Shown here piece by piece: positions 8,396 to 20,179 of a DNA stretch of 64,000 bases (position 1 is its first letter; each line of letters begins with the position of its first letter). Location: NCBI GenBank assembly GCA_028554795.2, contig CM068826.1, positions 100,592,846 through 100,656,845 on the forward strand, given 5' to 3'. The stretch is from Sinohyriopsis cumingii (Eukaryota; Mollusca; Bivalvia; Unionida; Unionidae). A program made the position numbers and the translations under genes. The notes under the pieces were generated by a model that had not been told where the DNA came from, made no database searches, and worked only from the letters and a program-made list of their open reading frames with translations.

Positions 8396-8767
8396 GTTTC
8401 GAAACCCCAATATATTATTCGGACGATATTGTATATAAACTGACTGATACCTGAAAGTTCAGAAATAGCTCAGCGTGATTTGTTTAAAACGTATTTTCTT
8501 AAATATGATCGTGTGGAAAATACGGATGAACCATAAACCAGAACAAGTGTAATAAAATAAAGATATTGTCTGTGAAAAAAAAGATAAATACGCGTTTACT
8601 CCTTGATTTCATCAAGGGATAAAATCATTCTTGACGCTGTCACGGATAAAATAAAGGGAAGTTATTTACTTCCTTGTACAGAAAATCGTCTGCTGTTACC
8701 TGTCAAGGTGACAACGGGGAAATAATTGACTTCAACGACGAAGGATTTTCACACAGTCACTGCAGAG

Positions 8768-9265
8768 TTATCTAACATAAGAAAATATAACCTTCTGATT
8801 ATTATATGTTTTTGACAACGCGGATTTAATTATTTTTTCTGCGACTTTTCGTACTGAAGCCCTACAAATACCAAAATGCTTGCCAGCTGCATATGTCGAT
8901 TGAAATATTATTTCTTCATTTGTATTTAAATTTATAGATACAACCTTCTTGGCTCTTTTATTGTTACGGCCAGTATTACCAGCCCTACAATTTTCACTCT
9001 GCGTCACAGCTCTCAGATTGGATAAATTATTATTAAGTTTCTGTCCATCAATGTGATCAATTACAAGACCGTCTTTGATTTCTCCTCGGAAACACTCGAA
9101 CACGAACTTGTGGTTATAATAGTTTTTACCCCCAGCCCTAAATTTTAGATAACCAGAATTATTAACAGCACCAACTGGTTTTTTCAATCTGTGATGTCTG
9201 ACTATTCCCTCGCGAGATGCTTCATAACTTCTAATGGTTGGATGTCGAACAAATTCTTGGCTCAT
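8768..9265 (-). CDS. HNH endonuclease with NUMOD-like C-terminal domain
   Basis: 165 residues. The centre carries the HNH_3-type signature: YNHKFVFECFRG leading to VIDHIDGQKLNNNLSNLRAV and TQSEN, with Asp70-His71, Asn80 and Asn92 as likely metal/catalytic positions. Residues 105-145 (VVSINLNTNEEIIFQSTYAA then FGICRASVRKVAE) resemble a NUMOD1-type helix-turn-helix DNA-binding module. Such enzymes are free-standing homing endonucleases in phages and large DNA viruses and spread by cutting cognate sites. The ORF is intact. It is not inside a recognisable intron, so it is probably a free-standing homing gene carried by the viral element. Confidence 0.85.
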   Translation of the reverse strand: MSQEFVRHPTIRSYEASREGIVRHHRLKKPVGAVNNSGYLKFRAGGKNYYNHKFVFECFRGEIKDGLVIDHIDGQKLNNNLSNLRAVTQSENCRAGNTGRNNKRAKKVVSINLNTNEEIIFQSTYAAGKHFGICRASVRKVAEKIIKSALSKTYNNQKVIFSYVR

Positions 9266-9290
9266 TTATATAATAATATATTTGTCTAAT

Positions 9291-9572
9291 TTATAATTTG
9301 TCCGAAAACTTAGTTATATAATCACTCTCGGATTTCAGCGCGTCTCCGTTATTTTTTTTATTGCAATATCGCTTGAGTTCCCGGTATCGTTTCCTCCCGC
9401 ATCCCGCACATAATTGTGTTTTACCCCTGACGCCAATGCCACATCGCAGGCATGGCATGGGTCCTGTGCTTCCTCGTTTGATGCTTTGTATATGTTCACC
9501 GCAGAATTCCTTCCTGCAGGACTTACCACAGACTGTTACGGATCCAACTTTTAACCACTTGCAGTTATTCAT
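9291..9572 (-). CDS. Small Cys-rich zinc-ribbon-like protein
   Basis: 93 residues from ATG 9572 ([19 protein letters not shown]). The frame continues upstream only through an AT microsatellite, which gives an artefactual Ile-Tyr run, so this start is preferred. Cysteines come in pairs: [20 protein letters not shown] and LCAGCG, enough for two zinc sites, then a basic helix ([12 protein letters not shown]). This suggests a nucleic-acid-binding protein. I have a weak memory of similar short proteins in Polinton-like elements but cannot name a family. Its stop lies 25 bases before the start of the HNH gene on the same strand. Confidence 0.6.
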   Translation of the reverse strand: MNNCKWLKVGSVTVCGKSCRKEFCGEHIQSIKRGSTGPMPCLRCGIGVRGKTQLCAGCGRKRYRELKRYCNKKNNGDALKSESDYITKFSDKL

Positions 9573-9573
9573 T

Positions 9574-9575
<2 letters not shown>

Positions 9576-9657
<82 letters not shown>
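9576..9657. repeat. (AT)n microsatellite
   Basis: About 82 bases of uninterrupted AT dinucleotide immediately upstream of the Cys-rich gene start, occupying its likely promoter. Confidence 0.95.
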
Positions 9658-9659
<2 letters not shown>

Positions 9660-9660
<1 letters not shown>

Positions 9661-10060
9661 GTTTTAGGTGCGTTGTGGGCAGTCATCCCGAAAGTGGGTT
9701 TACGGGAAGGACATGATATAGTTTACATTTCAAATCAAAATACATATACATAGGTTGTATTTCTTACATAGTAATTATGTATATGTTGAAAATAAGTATA
9801 TACACTTATGTTATAGTCCTATTCATGTTTTCGGTTCGTGGGCAGATATATATATTTCATGGGCAGTTTTGACCTTTAGGTTGAAGATGACAAAGTAACT
9901 GCCCAAAAATACGTTCACGAAGAACAAACATATAGCATTCTGCCCGTGAATACGGTCACGGGAACAATATATAGCGTACTGCCCACGAATACGTTCACAA
10001 GTAACAAATATATAGCATGACTTTCCGGTGTGCGCGCGCAAAATGGTTGTCAAGACACGA
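9660..10060. repeat. 40-bp repeats at the right edge of the viral element
   Basis: Three copies of a unit starting CTGCCC..GAATACG.TCACG (starts 9899, 9940 and 9979), each ending in AACA.ATATATAGC. Inverted half copies occur to the left (GTTCGTGGGCAG near 9836). This may mark the right terminal region of the element, but no partner terminal repeat is in the window. Confidence 0.55.
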
Positions 10061-13000
10061 CGATAAACATTAATCTATTAAAGCATCCTTTGCAATGGCC
10101 AGCGTACATATAGCGGACGTGAGGTTCGTTTTTCACAGCTTGTTTGAAATAAATGGATGATTATATATCCAGTGTAACAACTTGTCTTGACAGCTTATGG
10201 ATGCTAATGTTTGACATTTATTGTGAAGATGATTGTTCACTGCTTGTTGATGAATTCGTAGCTTCTGTTAATCGATGCTATAGCTCAATTTAACTGTCAT
10301 ACACTGATATGTTTAAGTCTGCTTGCACAGTTAACTATGCAGAGTTATGGAAATATAACAAATTGGTTTTAATAACTTTCAGAGTTTGTTTTACTATTAC
10401 TCAATATTTGTTTCAAGTACTATAAAGGCTGTGATAGGTTGGGTGGCTTAGATTACAAATCAGGCCCTTCTCACTTGGGGGGGTGGGGGGTGGGTACTGC
10501 CCATTATGAATATTACTGGTCCTAGATGTCCAACCTGATATTTATGACATATAGGTTCAACATCTTACTGCCAGCAGAAATGGTGTTCTGTAGTATTTTT
10601 CCCAGTCAATAGTTTATGGATATATTATGTCATGTACTATGCTTGTTTAATTCTCTCATCTCAGTTCTGACGTTACCATTGAATGCTATAATGTTCCCAG
10701 ACATCCGGTATTCTTGGTTATTAAAATTATATATATACACAGATAACTGAAGGTGAGTTCTCATTATTCCCTAACAATTGTAATTAGTGGGGCTGTAGCA
10801 ATTGATGGTCTGAGAATTCAAGTTAACTGGTTCAAAACTTGGGTAAACAACAAACTGTTTTCTTCCTTTGACAGGCATCATAAAGTTTTGCATCTTTGTC
10901 TCTCTGATGACTGTGGTACACAAGTTACAGACTTTGCCTTAGAATGAGCCTGATTTTTGATACTTGTTACTGAATGGGGTGGGGTAGGGAAGTAACAAAA
11001 TTATTAAAGGTGGAATGTATGCAAACCATGCTGGAAATAGATATGTGCCAGCAACTGCAACATGTAAGCTTCAATCAATTTGGAAACTATAAGCTTTATC
11101 CTGTAAATATTAACAGTTCACACCCTGTATAAAAGGTGATTTTGTGTTTGATTAACTGGAACTGTTAATTTATTATGTTAAGGAATTTATTGTTTTAACC
11201 CTAGTAAATGTAATATAATTAGGTCAAAAGTTCCAGTTTGTTTATTGTTTCCAGAGTTGATTATTGTAACTGGAAGAACCTGTTTCTAAGTGTTAAATGA
11301 AACGAAAGAGATATTGTTTACTCAAGTGATATAAAATAAAAGTTTAAAATGAACTGAAAGAAATATTGTTTATTCAAGTGATACAAAATAAATGCAAAAG
11401 TGTATATTCATTAAGAAGTGTATTGTCAATTGCAAATAAATGAAGATTTATCTTATTTTGTTCTTTACTTGTGTACAAAATTATACCTGGATTGGGCAAT
11501 AATTACTTGGACTCCATTTGGAAAAGAAAAATCTATATGTCCTAAATACCTAATGTTCATATCATAATGCTCTTTTAATGGATGATTATGCTTTTCAGCT
11601 GACGTTACCATATTGCCAAGTGAACTAATAGTATGGCCTTCGGTGTGGCCCACTAATCACATTTGTAAATGAATTATGCATACAATAGAGAAATAGCTCT
11701 TAAAATATCTTATGAGTTGAACAATATGTGTACAGAAATAAACATGAAGCAAATCTTTGAACTTGTATGCCACACATGCAAGTGAATTGGTGGTTTTCAT
11801 ATGTAACTTGTGTACTCTTATGGCTTTTGTCTATATTACTTTTAGCCATTTCTATTCACACACCAGAACACAACCTTTTTTGTCTGATTCAGGTACTAAT
11901 GCAAAACTTATTTCAGCTGTAACTGAAGTATACAGAATTTTTCCTGACGTTGAGGCCTACTGTGTAGACAGTATAGCTGTAAGTCATCAAATCAAATGGA
12001 AGACAACAGTGTGCAGTTGAAGAAAATGATATATACCCAGTACCATTTAGAGTTATCTTAAAGAAAAGTCACAATGCACACTGATACAAGTAGTTTTAGA
12101 AAATGCATTTGTTCCACATACATTTTAACTTAACCCAAAAGTTCAGTCTCTTGCCTAAAATTCAATCAGATGTATGCATTTATTCCATAAAACACAAAGA
12201 TATAATGAACCAAATCATTTTCATTATTGAGTTAGGTAGTAGGCTATGTTAAAGAGTGCAATCACTTTATCGATTTTTTTTTCCATTACATTTTTATTTA
12301 TTATAAAATGACATTTCTTAGTGGAGTGCTAGCAACTGTAACTTGAGGAATATTTTGTACATGCTGGCCTAAGTGTCATGAATATACTGTGCTACATTTT
12401 GCTTTATTAGGTATAATACTATCATGAGACTTGCTTGATTAAATCCTGAATTTGTCAGTTACACTTACAAGTCCACTGGTAGAATTTAAAATCTGTGACA
12501 GTTTGGGAACTTTTTTTGCAGTAACTGCAAATCACTTTGCCTTCACAGTCAATGAATTCAAGCCATTGATAATTGTCAAACCATTGTGACTGAAAATGTG
12601 ATTGTCTCTTAGTTGTGTCCTATTTGATAATTTTGCTGCCACAGAGTCTGGATTGTGTCTCTGAAGAAATAGTTCATCTAGACTCTGTTGCAGTATTACA
12701 TTTTATATGTTCAATTTAATGAATTTTCTTTCTTTGAATCATTCTTATGTCATAACTTGCGAAAATAGTTTAGTTAACAATATTTATTCAAACAGAAAAG
12801 ATAACCTCACTTGACAAATCATCCTACTAAAGTGATCATGGCATACACTTTTATCTTTGAAATTCAAATATTGCCCACTCGTTAATTAACATAACTAATA
12901 TTGCACATTGAAGGTGATCATATGTATCATCAGTTTTAAAAAAATAAAGACATAATACTATCATTTAATCACTGCATACAGGAAACAGACACTTGTGTCT

Positions 13001-14640
13001 GTAAAATGCCTTTCATTGGATTACTTTGGTTTATTAAAACCAAACAGCAATCCACTCAGGATTTTCTAGGATAGATACAGAGAATATATTATGGTCATTC
13101 AGAACGCTATCAATACATCAGACCAGATTGTTTTTATTATTATTTAGGCAAAATAACTTAGTAAGTCAGATGGCAAACATGAGGATGGTGATAGGTTATG
13201 TGGAATTTGCATTGAATCATCTGATCCCAGAAGATTTGATACAATGTCACTGGCTGTGGTAATCATCAAGTGCAGTTGCACGGCACCATAAGACTTATCA
13301 AGATACCATAAGCTAGAAAGATGAAGAAAAAGAAAAACGATGACCCAAAGACAAATCCTGCAAACTGTGTGCAAAAATGATTCCACAGATTATAGATGAA
13401 AACTTTACTATATTTAGCTTCAAGATATTAATAAATTCGGATTACTTCCTCCAGTCTGCTACAGTAATTCATGCCCATTGCACTCATAAATTGATTATAG
13501 TCCTTGCAGTATTTTGTGTGGGCCACAATATTTTAATTGATGCAGCTGATGCTCCATTCTTCAGTTCAGTGTTGATTCAAACATAGCAATGTCCCTTTGG
13601 GATGTGTGCATAAATAAAGAATGCCTGTCCCTTCATTACCACACTTGTTGAATTTATCGTGTCTCTCTGAAAACTGTACCATGTGAGAAAGAATTTTATA
13701 AACAAAATGGACATAAGTATTGCTAGACATATACTCAGACCTGAGACTTCATAAAAGACTGCTTACTTGTGAGGCATTATTAGTGCTAGGGCTTGAGGTA
13801 ATAACTTGCTATATGTTTGGTAAGGCAAAATAAGGGGCCTTATGACTTAAATTGAAACTGTGAAAAAACAAAAGGTTCAAATGCAATAAACTTTTGTTTT
13901 TCCTCATTTGTTATATTACAGTGCCATGAAAGGTCATTTCTTTTATCTTTTTAATCCCTTGCCAATTTTAAGTCATCATCACTAACCAAGTCTCTAAATC
14001 AATTCTTGGCATATTTAGCTAAAATGGTGTCTACTGTTCCATTATATCATTGATTGTTTAGCTTGCTTGTATGGAGCTTAACACCATTTTTCAGGACATC
14101 ATAGACTTTACATGGCAGCCAACATATTTATTGGAAGAAATCAACACACATAACGCTACTGGCAAGCTTTCTCATATACACACATTGGTTGGACTAGAGA
14201 GAGTTGATTAGTGATGTGTATGCCTAGACCATTCTATAATCCAGGGCCCCATGATTGAATACAGCTTAAAGAAATTAACCCTAATTCAATTTCCTTGTTG
14301 CATTTAAATCATAACACCCACCATGCAAAGTGACACATGTCTCAAGATTTTCAAATTTGTATATGTTTTGCAACTTTTAATTCTGAGTTGATGCATGTGG
14401 ATGTGGAAATTCAGTTACTGAATACTTAGCTACTTATATAAGGAGCTCTCACACTGGTAAAAGCATGCAGTTGGGATTGTATTTGCAAGAGGGCAATTAA
14501 TTGTTCAAAATACTGTTTTAGCTAACTACATATGCGAAGGGTTGATGTATAAAAAAGAGGATCAAGAAATCCTAGCTGGTAAAGATAATTGTATCCAACT
14601 TGACAGAAAGTGAGAAGGCCTTTTAATTTTGTACAGCAGT
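10061..14640. other. AT-rich DNA without recognisable genes
   Basis: No ORF here has family signals and stops are dense in all frames. Minor features are a G-rich run (10477-10494) and a two-copy 57-bp duplication around 11295-11395 (GATATTGTTTACTCAAGTGAT). It could contain introns or intergenic host DNA; no exon could be supported. Confidence 0.5.
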
Positions 14641-14649
14641 TTCATTAAG

Positions 14650-15150
14650 GAACCAACTATAATACCATTAGAAGTTTATGAGCAGCAAAAACCACATTTA
14701 GGACCAACTAGACATCAAAACCATATGCATAGTTCCATTTACAGCCAACCAGACATCAAATAGGTCATCTAGTGAAAGCACAATGTCAAAATGACCAGCC
14801 ATCTAGGAGAAGTAGCAAGGAAGGGGTTTTCCAGATGCCCATTAAAACAGCCATATTGGAGGTTAGATTGGCACTATTTTCATTTACGTCCAACTAGACA
14901 TAAGAAGTCTTTCACTGATATGACGATTCATTCAGGAGAAGTAGTTATACCAAGATTTTCAGGATGGCCACATTGGTGGCCTTATAGGATGTCTGTACAG
15001 CACCATAATTCTCATTCAGGACCTGCTAGACATCAACATAAGTATTTTGTACACATGTTGACACGCTGACACAATTATCCATTCAGAAGTAGCGATAAAA
15101 AGTTTCTTAATATGGCTACTGTGGCAACCACATTGTATGTGTGAGTGGCA
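14650..15150. repeat. Degenerate minisatellite, period about 140 bp
   Basis: Three diverged units, each with a CATTCAGGAGAAGTAG-like start followed by a TTTTCCAGATGGCCAC-like part (14800-14865, 14930-14990, 15080-15135), separated by CCAACTAGACAT-containing segments. An ORF through part of it is repetitive and not a gene. Confidence 0.6.
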
Positions 15151-16484
15151 CCATCTTGTTTTTTCTTCCAGATATTTTCACACAAATATCATATTTAAAG
15201 ATAACATGAATTCATACAAGATCTTGTCAGTTTATTTCGTAACAGATTTTTCCCTCATATTAATATAATCTTTTGAAAACATTTATACATTATAGTTCTA
15301 GAAATTTTTCATGCTCTCAGAAACTATTAAAATCACAGCAGAAAGTGTTATGTTATATCTTTATTCAGCACTGAAAAATATTTATGAACTCTTAAAGTTT
15401 TTTCCCCTATATTAACTTAATTTAATGAAGATTTTCAGACTATAACCTTTCCATTGGATTTGTTTTTTCAAACATGGCGTAAAAAGTATGTTATAGTAAC
15501 CAATTTTTACATTGCCTTCACCATTGCAGAAATCTCTATAATCAATTTCCTAGTAAAGAAAAGCCAAGAAAATAAATGGACAGTTAATATTCACTTCAGG
15601 ATCACAGACCTGAGGCAAATATGTCATTGTTAAATCAAACATTTTTATTGTTTCCTTAGACCTAAATATATATATATACTTGCTGTTACTCTAAACGAAG
15701 GCTGGTGATCCAGTTGATAACCTTTTGGGGGTTTTAAGGATGTCTTTAAAATTAAGGCCTTAAAAATGTTGAGATCTTATATTAAAAATGACAATTTGAG
15801 CCTTGCAGATTCATGTCCACAGGTGCCCAAATAAAAAAAAAAGGGGGGGGGGGTGCAAGGGGCAAGCTTGTTGGTGTGTTATAAAATAACTGACTTATCA
15901 TCGGTGTGCTGACAGGTGATGTGTAATTAAATCACTGTTGTAATATTAATAATGAGTGAGTCTGCACAAAGGAATTTCATACAGCTAAACTAGCTCAACA
16001 ACTAGAGGCAATTAAGAAATATATCCACATTCGTGATTCTGTCAAATGGCAGATACAACAGCATCAGGAAGCTCAAGTGGCATTTACAGAAGGTAAAGAG
16101 CCGCTATATTTGTTATCTTTTTAGGGATGTGCTTGGATTTTGCCCTCAAGCTGGAGCAGTCATAGGATATATAATAAATCGCCACGGTCGGAATTTATCC
16201 CCAAGCTGGGGTAATCGATGGGTAAAGTCTTATCCACAGTCGGGGTTTTATTCAAGCTTCAGGTGCAAGTTTTTGTGCATCTCCATGCCCTTGCATAAAA
16301 CACAGTTACACATTTTTTTATATAGATATTTTTCAGTTGTAGACAGGAATAATAAGTATTTGCGAGTGTTTGAAATGAATGGGTTCATTATGAATTGAGT
16401 GGCACTACATTTCAAAAGCAAAATTGGATTGAAATGCAAGAACTGTAGTACGGAATTAGTGTTGGTTCTGGATCGTAGAATGGA
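15151..16484. other. AT-rich DNA without recognisable genes
   Basis: Nothing supported. A poly-A/poly-G tract lies at 15833-15853, and two short CCC-AAGCTGG/AGTCGGGG-like repeats occur at 16143-16250. Confidence 0.5.
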
Positions 16485-16805
16485 ATTGTGTGTGTGTGAT
16501 TGGATTTTTAACGTAGCTTGAATAATTTTTCAGTCATATTGCTACGATGTCTGCAGTGTGGCAGTTTATAGTGATGTATAGCACTGGGGCATCATGCTGC
16601 AAACATGTAGTATGATGTTGCACCCAGTCACATTATCCTGACACCAGGCCGATCAGTCCTAACACTAACCTCTTAATGCTGAGCGTCTAGCGAGGTAGCT
16701 GTTAATACCATTTTTGTAAGTCTTTGGTATGACTTGGCTGGGGTTTGAACCCATGACCTCCCGCTTCTGAGGCGGACGCTCTAACCACTAGGACACCGGA
16801 GTGGT
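16485..16805 (-). mobile_element. tRNA-derived SINE, full-length copy
   Basis: Read leftward from about 16805, the head has Pol III promoter boxes: box A within AGTGGTTAGAGCGTCCGCCT and box B GGTTCAAACCC. A body shared with two other copies in this window follows, including GTGTCAGGATAATGTGACTG, and the element ends in a TG-repeat tail near 16490. The conserved body may place it in the MetaSINE-like superfamily; that assignment is from memory and uncertain. Confidence 0.85.
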
Positions 16806-18206
16806 CAGAATGGAATTGTAACAATTACAATGGAAGCAATTTGTATTATGCTTGTTGGGGCATTCCTCACTGATGGCTGTCAGTGACATCATCATGGGAA
16901 TGTGTAACAGCCACATTTTGTAAGAACAAGGTGTAGTTGGTGAACAATACAGACACTTTTCTGCCATTTCCACTGGCATCATCTCATATGATGTTATTTA
17001 AAAAAACTTCCTACAACATACTCACAACATATAAAACCTATATGCAAATCTGATGAAAGCTGCTTGTGTTTCTGAAACACATATTCCATACTGGTGGCAA
17101 GAATGTCCAAATCTACATTACAAAAATGAAAACATTACCATCCATCTAGGAGTTGCAAATGTATGAAATCCTCTTGTTGGGTAGTTTTACTAACAGGCTT
17201 TACAGCAGGGCCTTCCATTAGATTTAAATGTGGCAGGTAAGTTGACAAAGTAGGGTGGGGGGTTGGGGGGACCTACCCCAATGGGGATAATTCATTTTTT
17301 TTTTAAAGTAGCATGGTGTAAAGTAAAAGTAGATGGGCTGATAAGGAATCCACTGAATTTACAGACTAAAGGTTCAGACATTCGTTTTTAAGAGAAAAAT
17401 GAAAGAAGGAAACAATACAACAGATATTTTAATATGACTTTAATGTTTATTTTCTAGATTTAATTAAGATTATGAATCAGAATCAGTCTCCAACTCCACT
17501 GTAAAGTTTATCTATTACTTCTTCTGCTCAGGCACCTGCAAATTAAAACAAAATTGTAATGCTTAAATAAAGTCATATCATCTCAGCACTAGTTACATAT
17601 GCAGAAGTCATGTTAATCAGCATTATAAAAATGTATGAAATTTTCTTCACTGCACTTGTGCTTCCCTTACTATCGTTAAGCCATGATACAAGATAACTTT
17701 GCACTTACTTGTCATTTCTGGCAAGTGGATGGTGCAATCAATTTGCACAAAGATGAATTTATTTCATCCAAATATTTCATGTGAATAAAAATTCCAAATG
17801 GAGGCACTTGTCCGATCAGACAAGATATATGCATATTGTAGTTAGCTGGACTCTAGCTCTGATAGTCCTGGGCAATAGGATAAGCTGATTTTGTTATCAG
17901 TTTAGAAATGCATCCGCTTTGCAAATACTATGCTTTAAAAGACGAAACTGAATCCAATATTGATGAAATAAGAGTCATTTGGATTACCTTGTTTTTTATC
18001 ATTCTGCGTTGGTTGGGTGCATATTTGAGGGTCTCTGATATGGTCTCTTCCATTCCATTTGCCTTTGCTTTGCCATTAGTTTTCAAGCAGGCTTCTGCAT
18101 GAGTAATACAATGTTTTAAAATAAGTTTCACAACAAAGGATGCATTGCATTTTTCTAAATGCCAGCAATAATCAATGGAATATTTTTAAAACATGTACTT
18201 TGAAAT
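16806..18206. other. AT-rich DNA without recognisable genes
   Basis: Nothing supported. A GT/G-rich run lies at 17253-17270. Confidence 0.5.
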
Positions 18207-19172
18207 GTGTCTCAAGTTACTTTATCAATTCATTTAAAAATCTCTGGCAAGTCACATGAAAAACACAATTTAAATCAAGCCATACTTACTTATCAAAGAC
18301 TTTCTCATTCACATCCTTTACCTCACACAATAAATATCAGCAACACCAACATTAAATTCACACAATCAGTACAAAACCTAGGTGTTACTCTGGACAGTAC
18401 TCTCACATTGCACCAACATGTCATGAACATATGCAAGGCTGCGTATCTTGAGCTGAGACCCATCAGCTCCATTCTCAGATATCTTTCAGTTGATGCCACT
18501 AAAACACTTGTGTGTTCATTACTACTTTCAAGACTGGACTATGGTAACTCAATTCTGTCTGGTTCATCTTAATATCTACTGCAGAGACTTCAAAAAGTTC
18601 AAAACATAGCTGCTTGGATCATACTTAGAGTACCACAATCAGAGCACACCTCCCCGCTGCTCTGTACCCAACACTGGCTATCCATTCGATCCAGAATCAA
18701 ACACAACATTAGTTCTCTGTGCTACGTTTCACTGACAGACTCTAGTCCAACATACCTATCCGACCTCACCTATGTGTACACACAAGCAAGATACTTACAC
18801 TCCTCTTCCGACAATCATATACTCATTATTCTCACTATGAAAACAAAGTCACATGGACAGCATTCTTTTGCATACCAGGGCCCAGCAACATGGAATGAAT
18901 TGCCCACTGAACTTAGACACAAAGACGCAGTGATCCCATTCAAGAGTGCTCTCAAAACTACTTATTCTGACTACAAAAACAAACTTAATGACTTAATAAT
19001 GTTAACTACCTTAAATATTCTCAGCATGTTTTTTATGTTTTCTAATTTCATGGTGTTTGTTTTTGTAATCATATCATTGTGTATGTTTTTATGTTGTCTA
19101 ATGTTGCAAAGCGCTTAGAGCTTCTAAAGATTAGGCGCTATACAAAGTCCTCATTATTATTATTATTATATT
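18207..19172 (+). mobile_element. 3' fragment of an L2/CR1-like LINE
   Basis: The remnant of the reverse transcriptase C-terminal region is clear despite stops and frameshifts: VQNLGVTLDSTLTLHQHV, SRLDYGNSILSG, then LLQRLQKVQNIAAW, and a final QHSFAYQGPATWNELPTELR. The copy is 5' truncated and ends with GGCGCTATACAAAGT and a (TTA)n tail at 19155-19172. This 3' end type, a short CGCTATA motif plus microsatellite, is characteristic of L2/CR1-group elements. Not active. Confidence 0.88.
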
Positions 19173-19690
19173 TAGCTTGGATGAATATTTTTTAAATCAG
19201 TGGCCATAACTAAAAAATGGGATTTTGTTTTATGATCATAAAAGTATGTTGGACACCATCCATGATGTACAATGCTGTCTGACATTTCTATGCACCTAAG
19301 GTTTCCATCTCAAATATTAAAGCAAAATGCATACCGAATTTGACAGATTGATGAAAATAAAAAAAAGCCAATGCTTACCATTTGAAAAGAGGCAATTGTC
19401 ACTAGAATATTCTATTCAAAATGATATTAATTTTGGACACAGGGGATACCACCCCCATGTTTTCCTGACTCGTGATATGTCGGCCTATTCTGTGCACAGC
19501 TTTAAAAGATGTAATGTTTATCCATCGAGCTATAGAAATGAAATACATTTACTGTAGACTGTTTCTGTCAGCAGTTAAGTTGAGTAATTAGGTCAGGTTT
19601 ATAGCTAGTTTACAAAATTCAATGTAGAATGCCAATAAATGACAAGATGTATTTTTGCAAACTAAAGTGATCTTGAAAAAAGATTAGTAA
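19173..19690. other. Spacer without recognisable genes
   Basis: One 76-codon + strand ORF (19327-19557) has no family signal and is not called. Confidence 0.4.
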
Positions 19691-19693
19691 AGT

Positions 19694-20164
19694 TTAACAT
19701 TTTATAAAAAATAAGCTATTATGTGGAAAAGAAACAACAATGAAATAGGATGCAATGTGTTTACGTCTAGTTTTGGAAGGTACCGTCTCTAAGGTACCGT
19801 CATAATTGTACCGTAGTTTAATGGGTGGAAAGGCCATTGAAAGGTAAGGGCAGTGCGGAGACCATCGAGTATGTTCCAGAATAGCTGAATCTTTGTAGAT
19901 ACATAGATCCATTCGTAACTTCAGTCCGCAAGCGAAACACTGTACTTCGTATCCCAATCCTGACTCGGGTCCGAAGTAGACAAATCCTGTTCTAGCTAAA
20001 ACATACGAAGAAGGTAATCCTTCCCTATCCGTAGGCCATTTTTGAAACATGTCCAATCGACGGGCACAATCACAATAGTCGGGTAAGAAGACTGGAAAAT
20101 GGTAGGGTTTGAACTTGGAGTTCTCACTGGATTTCTCACTCGATTCTTGCTGCGGCGAAGTCAT
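19694..20164 (-). CDS. BIR-domain (IAP-like) protein
   Basis: 156 residues from ATG 20164. One BIR domain spans about residues 34-110: RRLDMFQKWP, then LARTGFVYFG, then the zinc ligands Cys76, Cys79, His98 and Cys105 (CFACG ... LEHTRWSPHC). The spacing C-x2-C-x18-H-x6-C fits the family. The usual Trp after the second Cys is absent (LRMDL). There is no RING or second BIR in the frame; the tail ends in hydrophobic residues of doubtful origin. BIR proteins block caspases or act in cell division; viral copies delay host cell death. It lies directly downstream of the polymerase and is open although the polymerase is riddled with lesions. Confidence 0.82.
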   Translation of the reverse strand: MTSPQQESSEKSSENSKFKPYHFPVFLPDYCDCARRLDMFQKWPTDREGLPSSYVLARTGFVYFGPESGLGYEVQCFACGLKLRMDLCIYKDSAILEHTRWSPHCPYLSMAFPPIKLRYNYDGTLETVPSKTRRKHIASYFIVVSFPHNSLFFIKC

Positions 20165-20179
20165 CCTTCTGGTGGGTGG

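Larger units (their letters stand above)
7762..8767. other. Noncoding region with several short repeat families
   Basis: About 1 kb without a convincing gene between two leftward genes. It holds three diverged 40-base copies of a CTAGCTTA-CATTTGATA-CCTAGCAA motif (7810-8005), a duplicated GTAGAAGCATATTTACAGCA (8087-8140), 39-bp repeats and a large imperfect inverted repeat, the last two listed separately. The density of different repeats suggests a regulatory or replication region of the element, but nothing proves it. Confidence 0.5.
1..10060 (+). mobile_element. Polinton/adintovirus-like endogenous viral element, structural module
   Basis: Tightly packed, partly overlapping rightward genes for a double jelly-roll capsid protein, adenain-type protease, penton-like and fibre-like proteins identify an integrated element of the Polinton/adintovirus group. 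Three leftward genes lie at the right. The left end is outside the window, and I found no convincing terminal repeat at the right, so the boundary near 10060 is only where dense genes and short repeats give way to AT-rich DNA. No polymerase, integrase or complete packaging ATPase is visible in this part. Most ORFs are open; two carry one in-frame stop, which suggests a young integration. Confidence 0.85.

Noticed and set aside
8108-8443. 111-codon + strand ORF with 13-residue repeats
   Set aside because: It arises from the 39-bp tandem repeat and the cruciform; composition is not protein-like.
9573-9753. Ile-Tyr-rich proteins on both strands
   Set aside because: They are produced only by the AT microsatellite.
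1-10060. Bacterial or phage contamination
   Set aside because: The capsid, protease and penton types belong to eukaryotic Polinton/adintovirus elements, and the sequence runs without a break into SINE- and LINE-bearing DNA.
14791-15069. 92-codon + strand ORF
   Set aside because: It lies wholly in the 140-bp degenerate minisatellite.
16735-16805. tRNA gene
   Set aside because: Box A and B are present, but acceptor arms do not pair and the same head continues into a SINE body found three times in the window.
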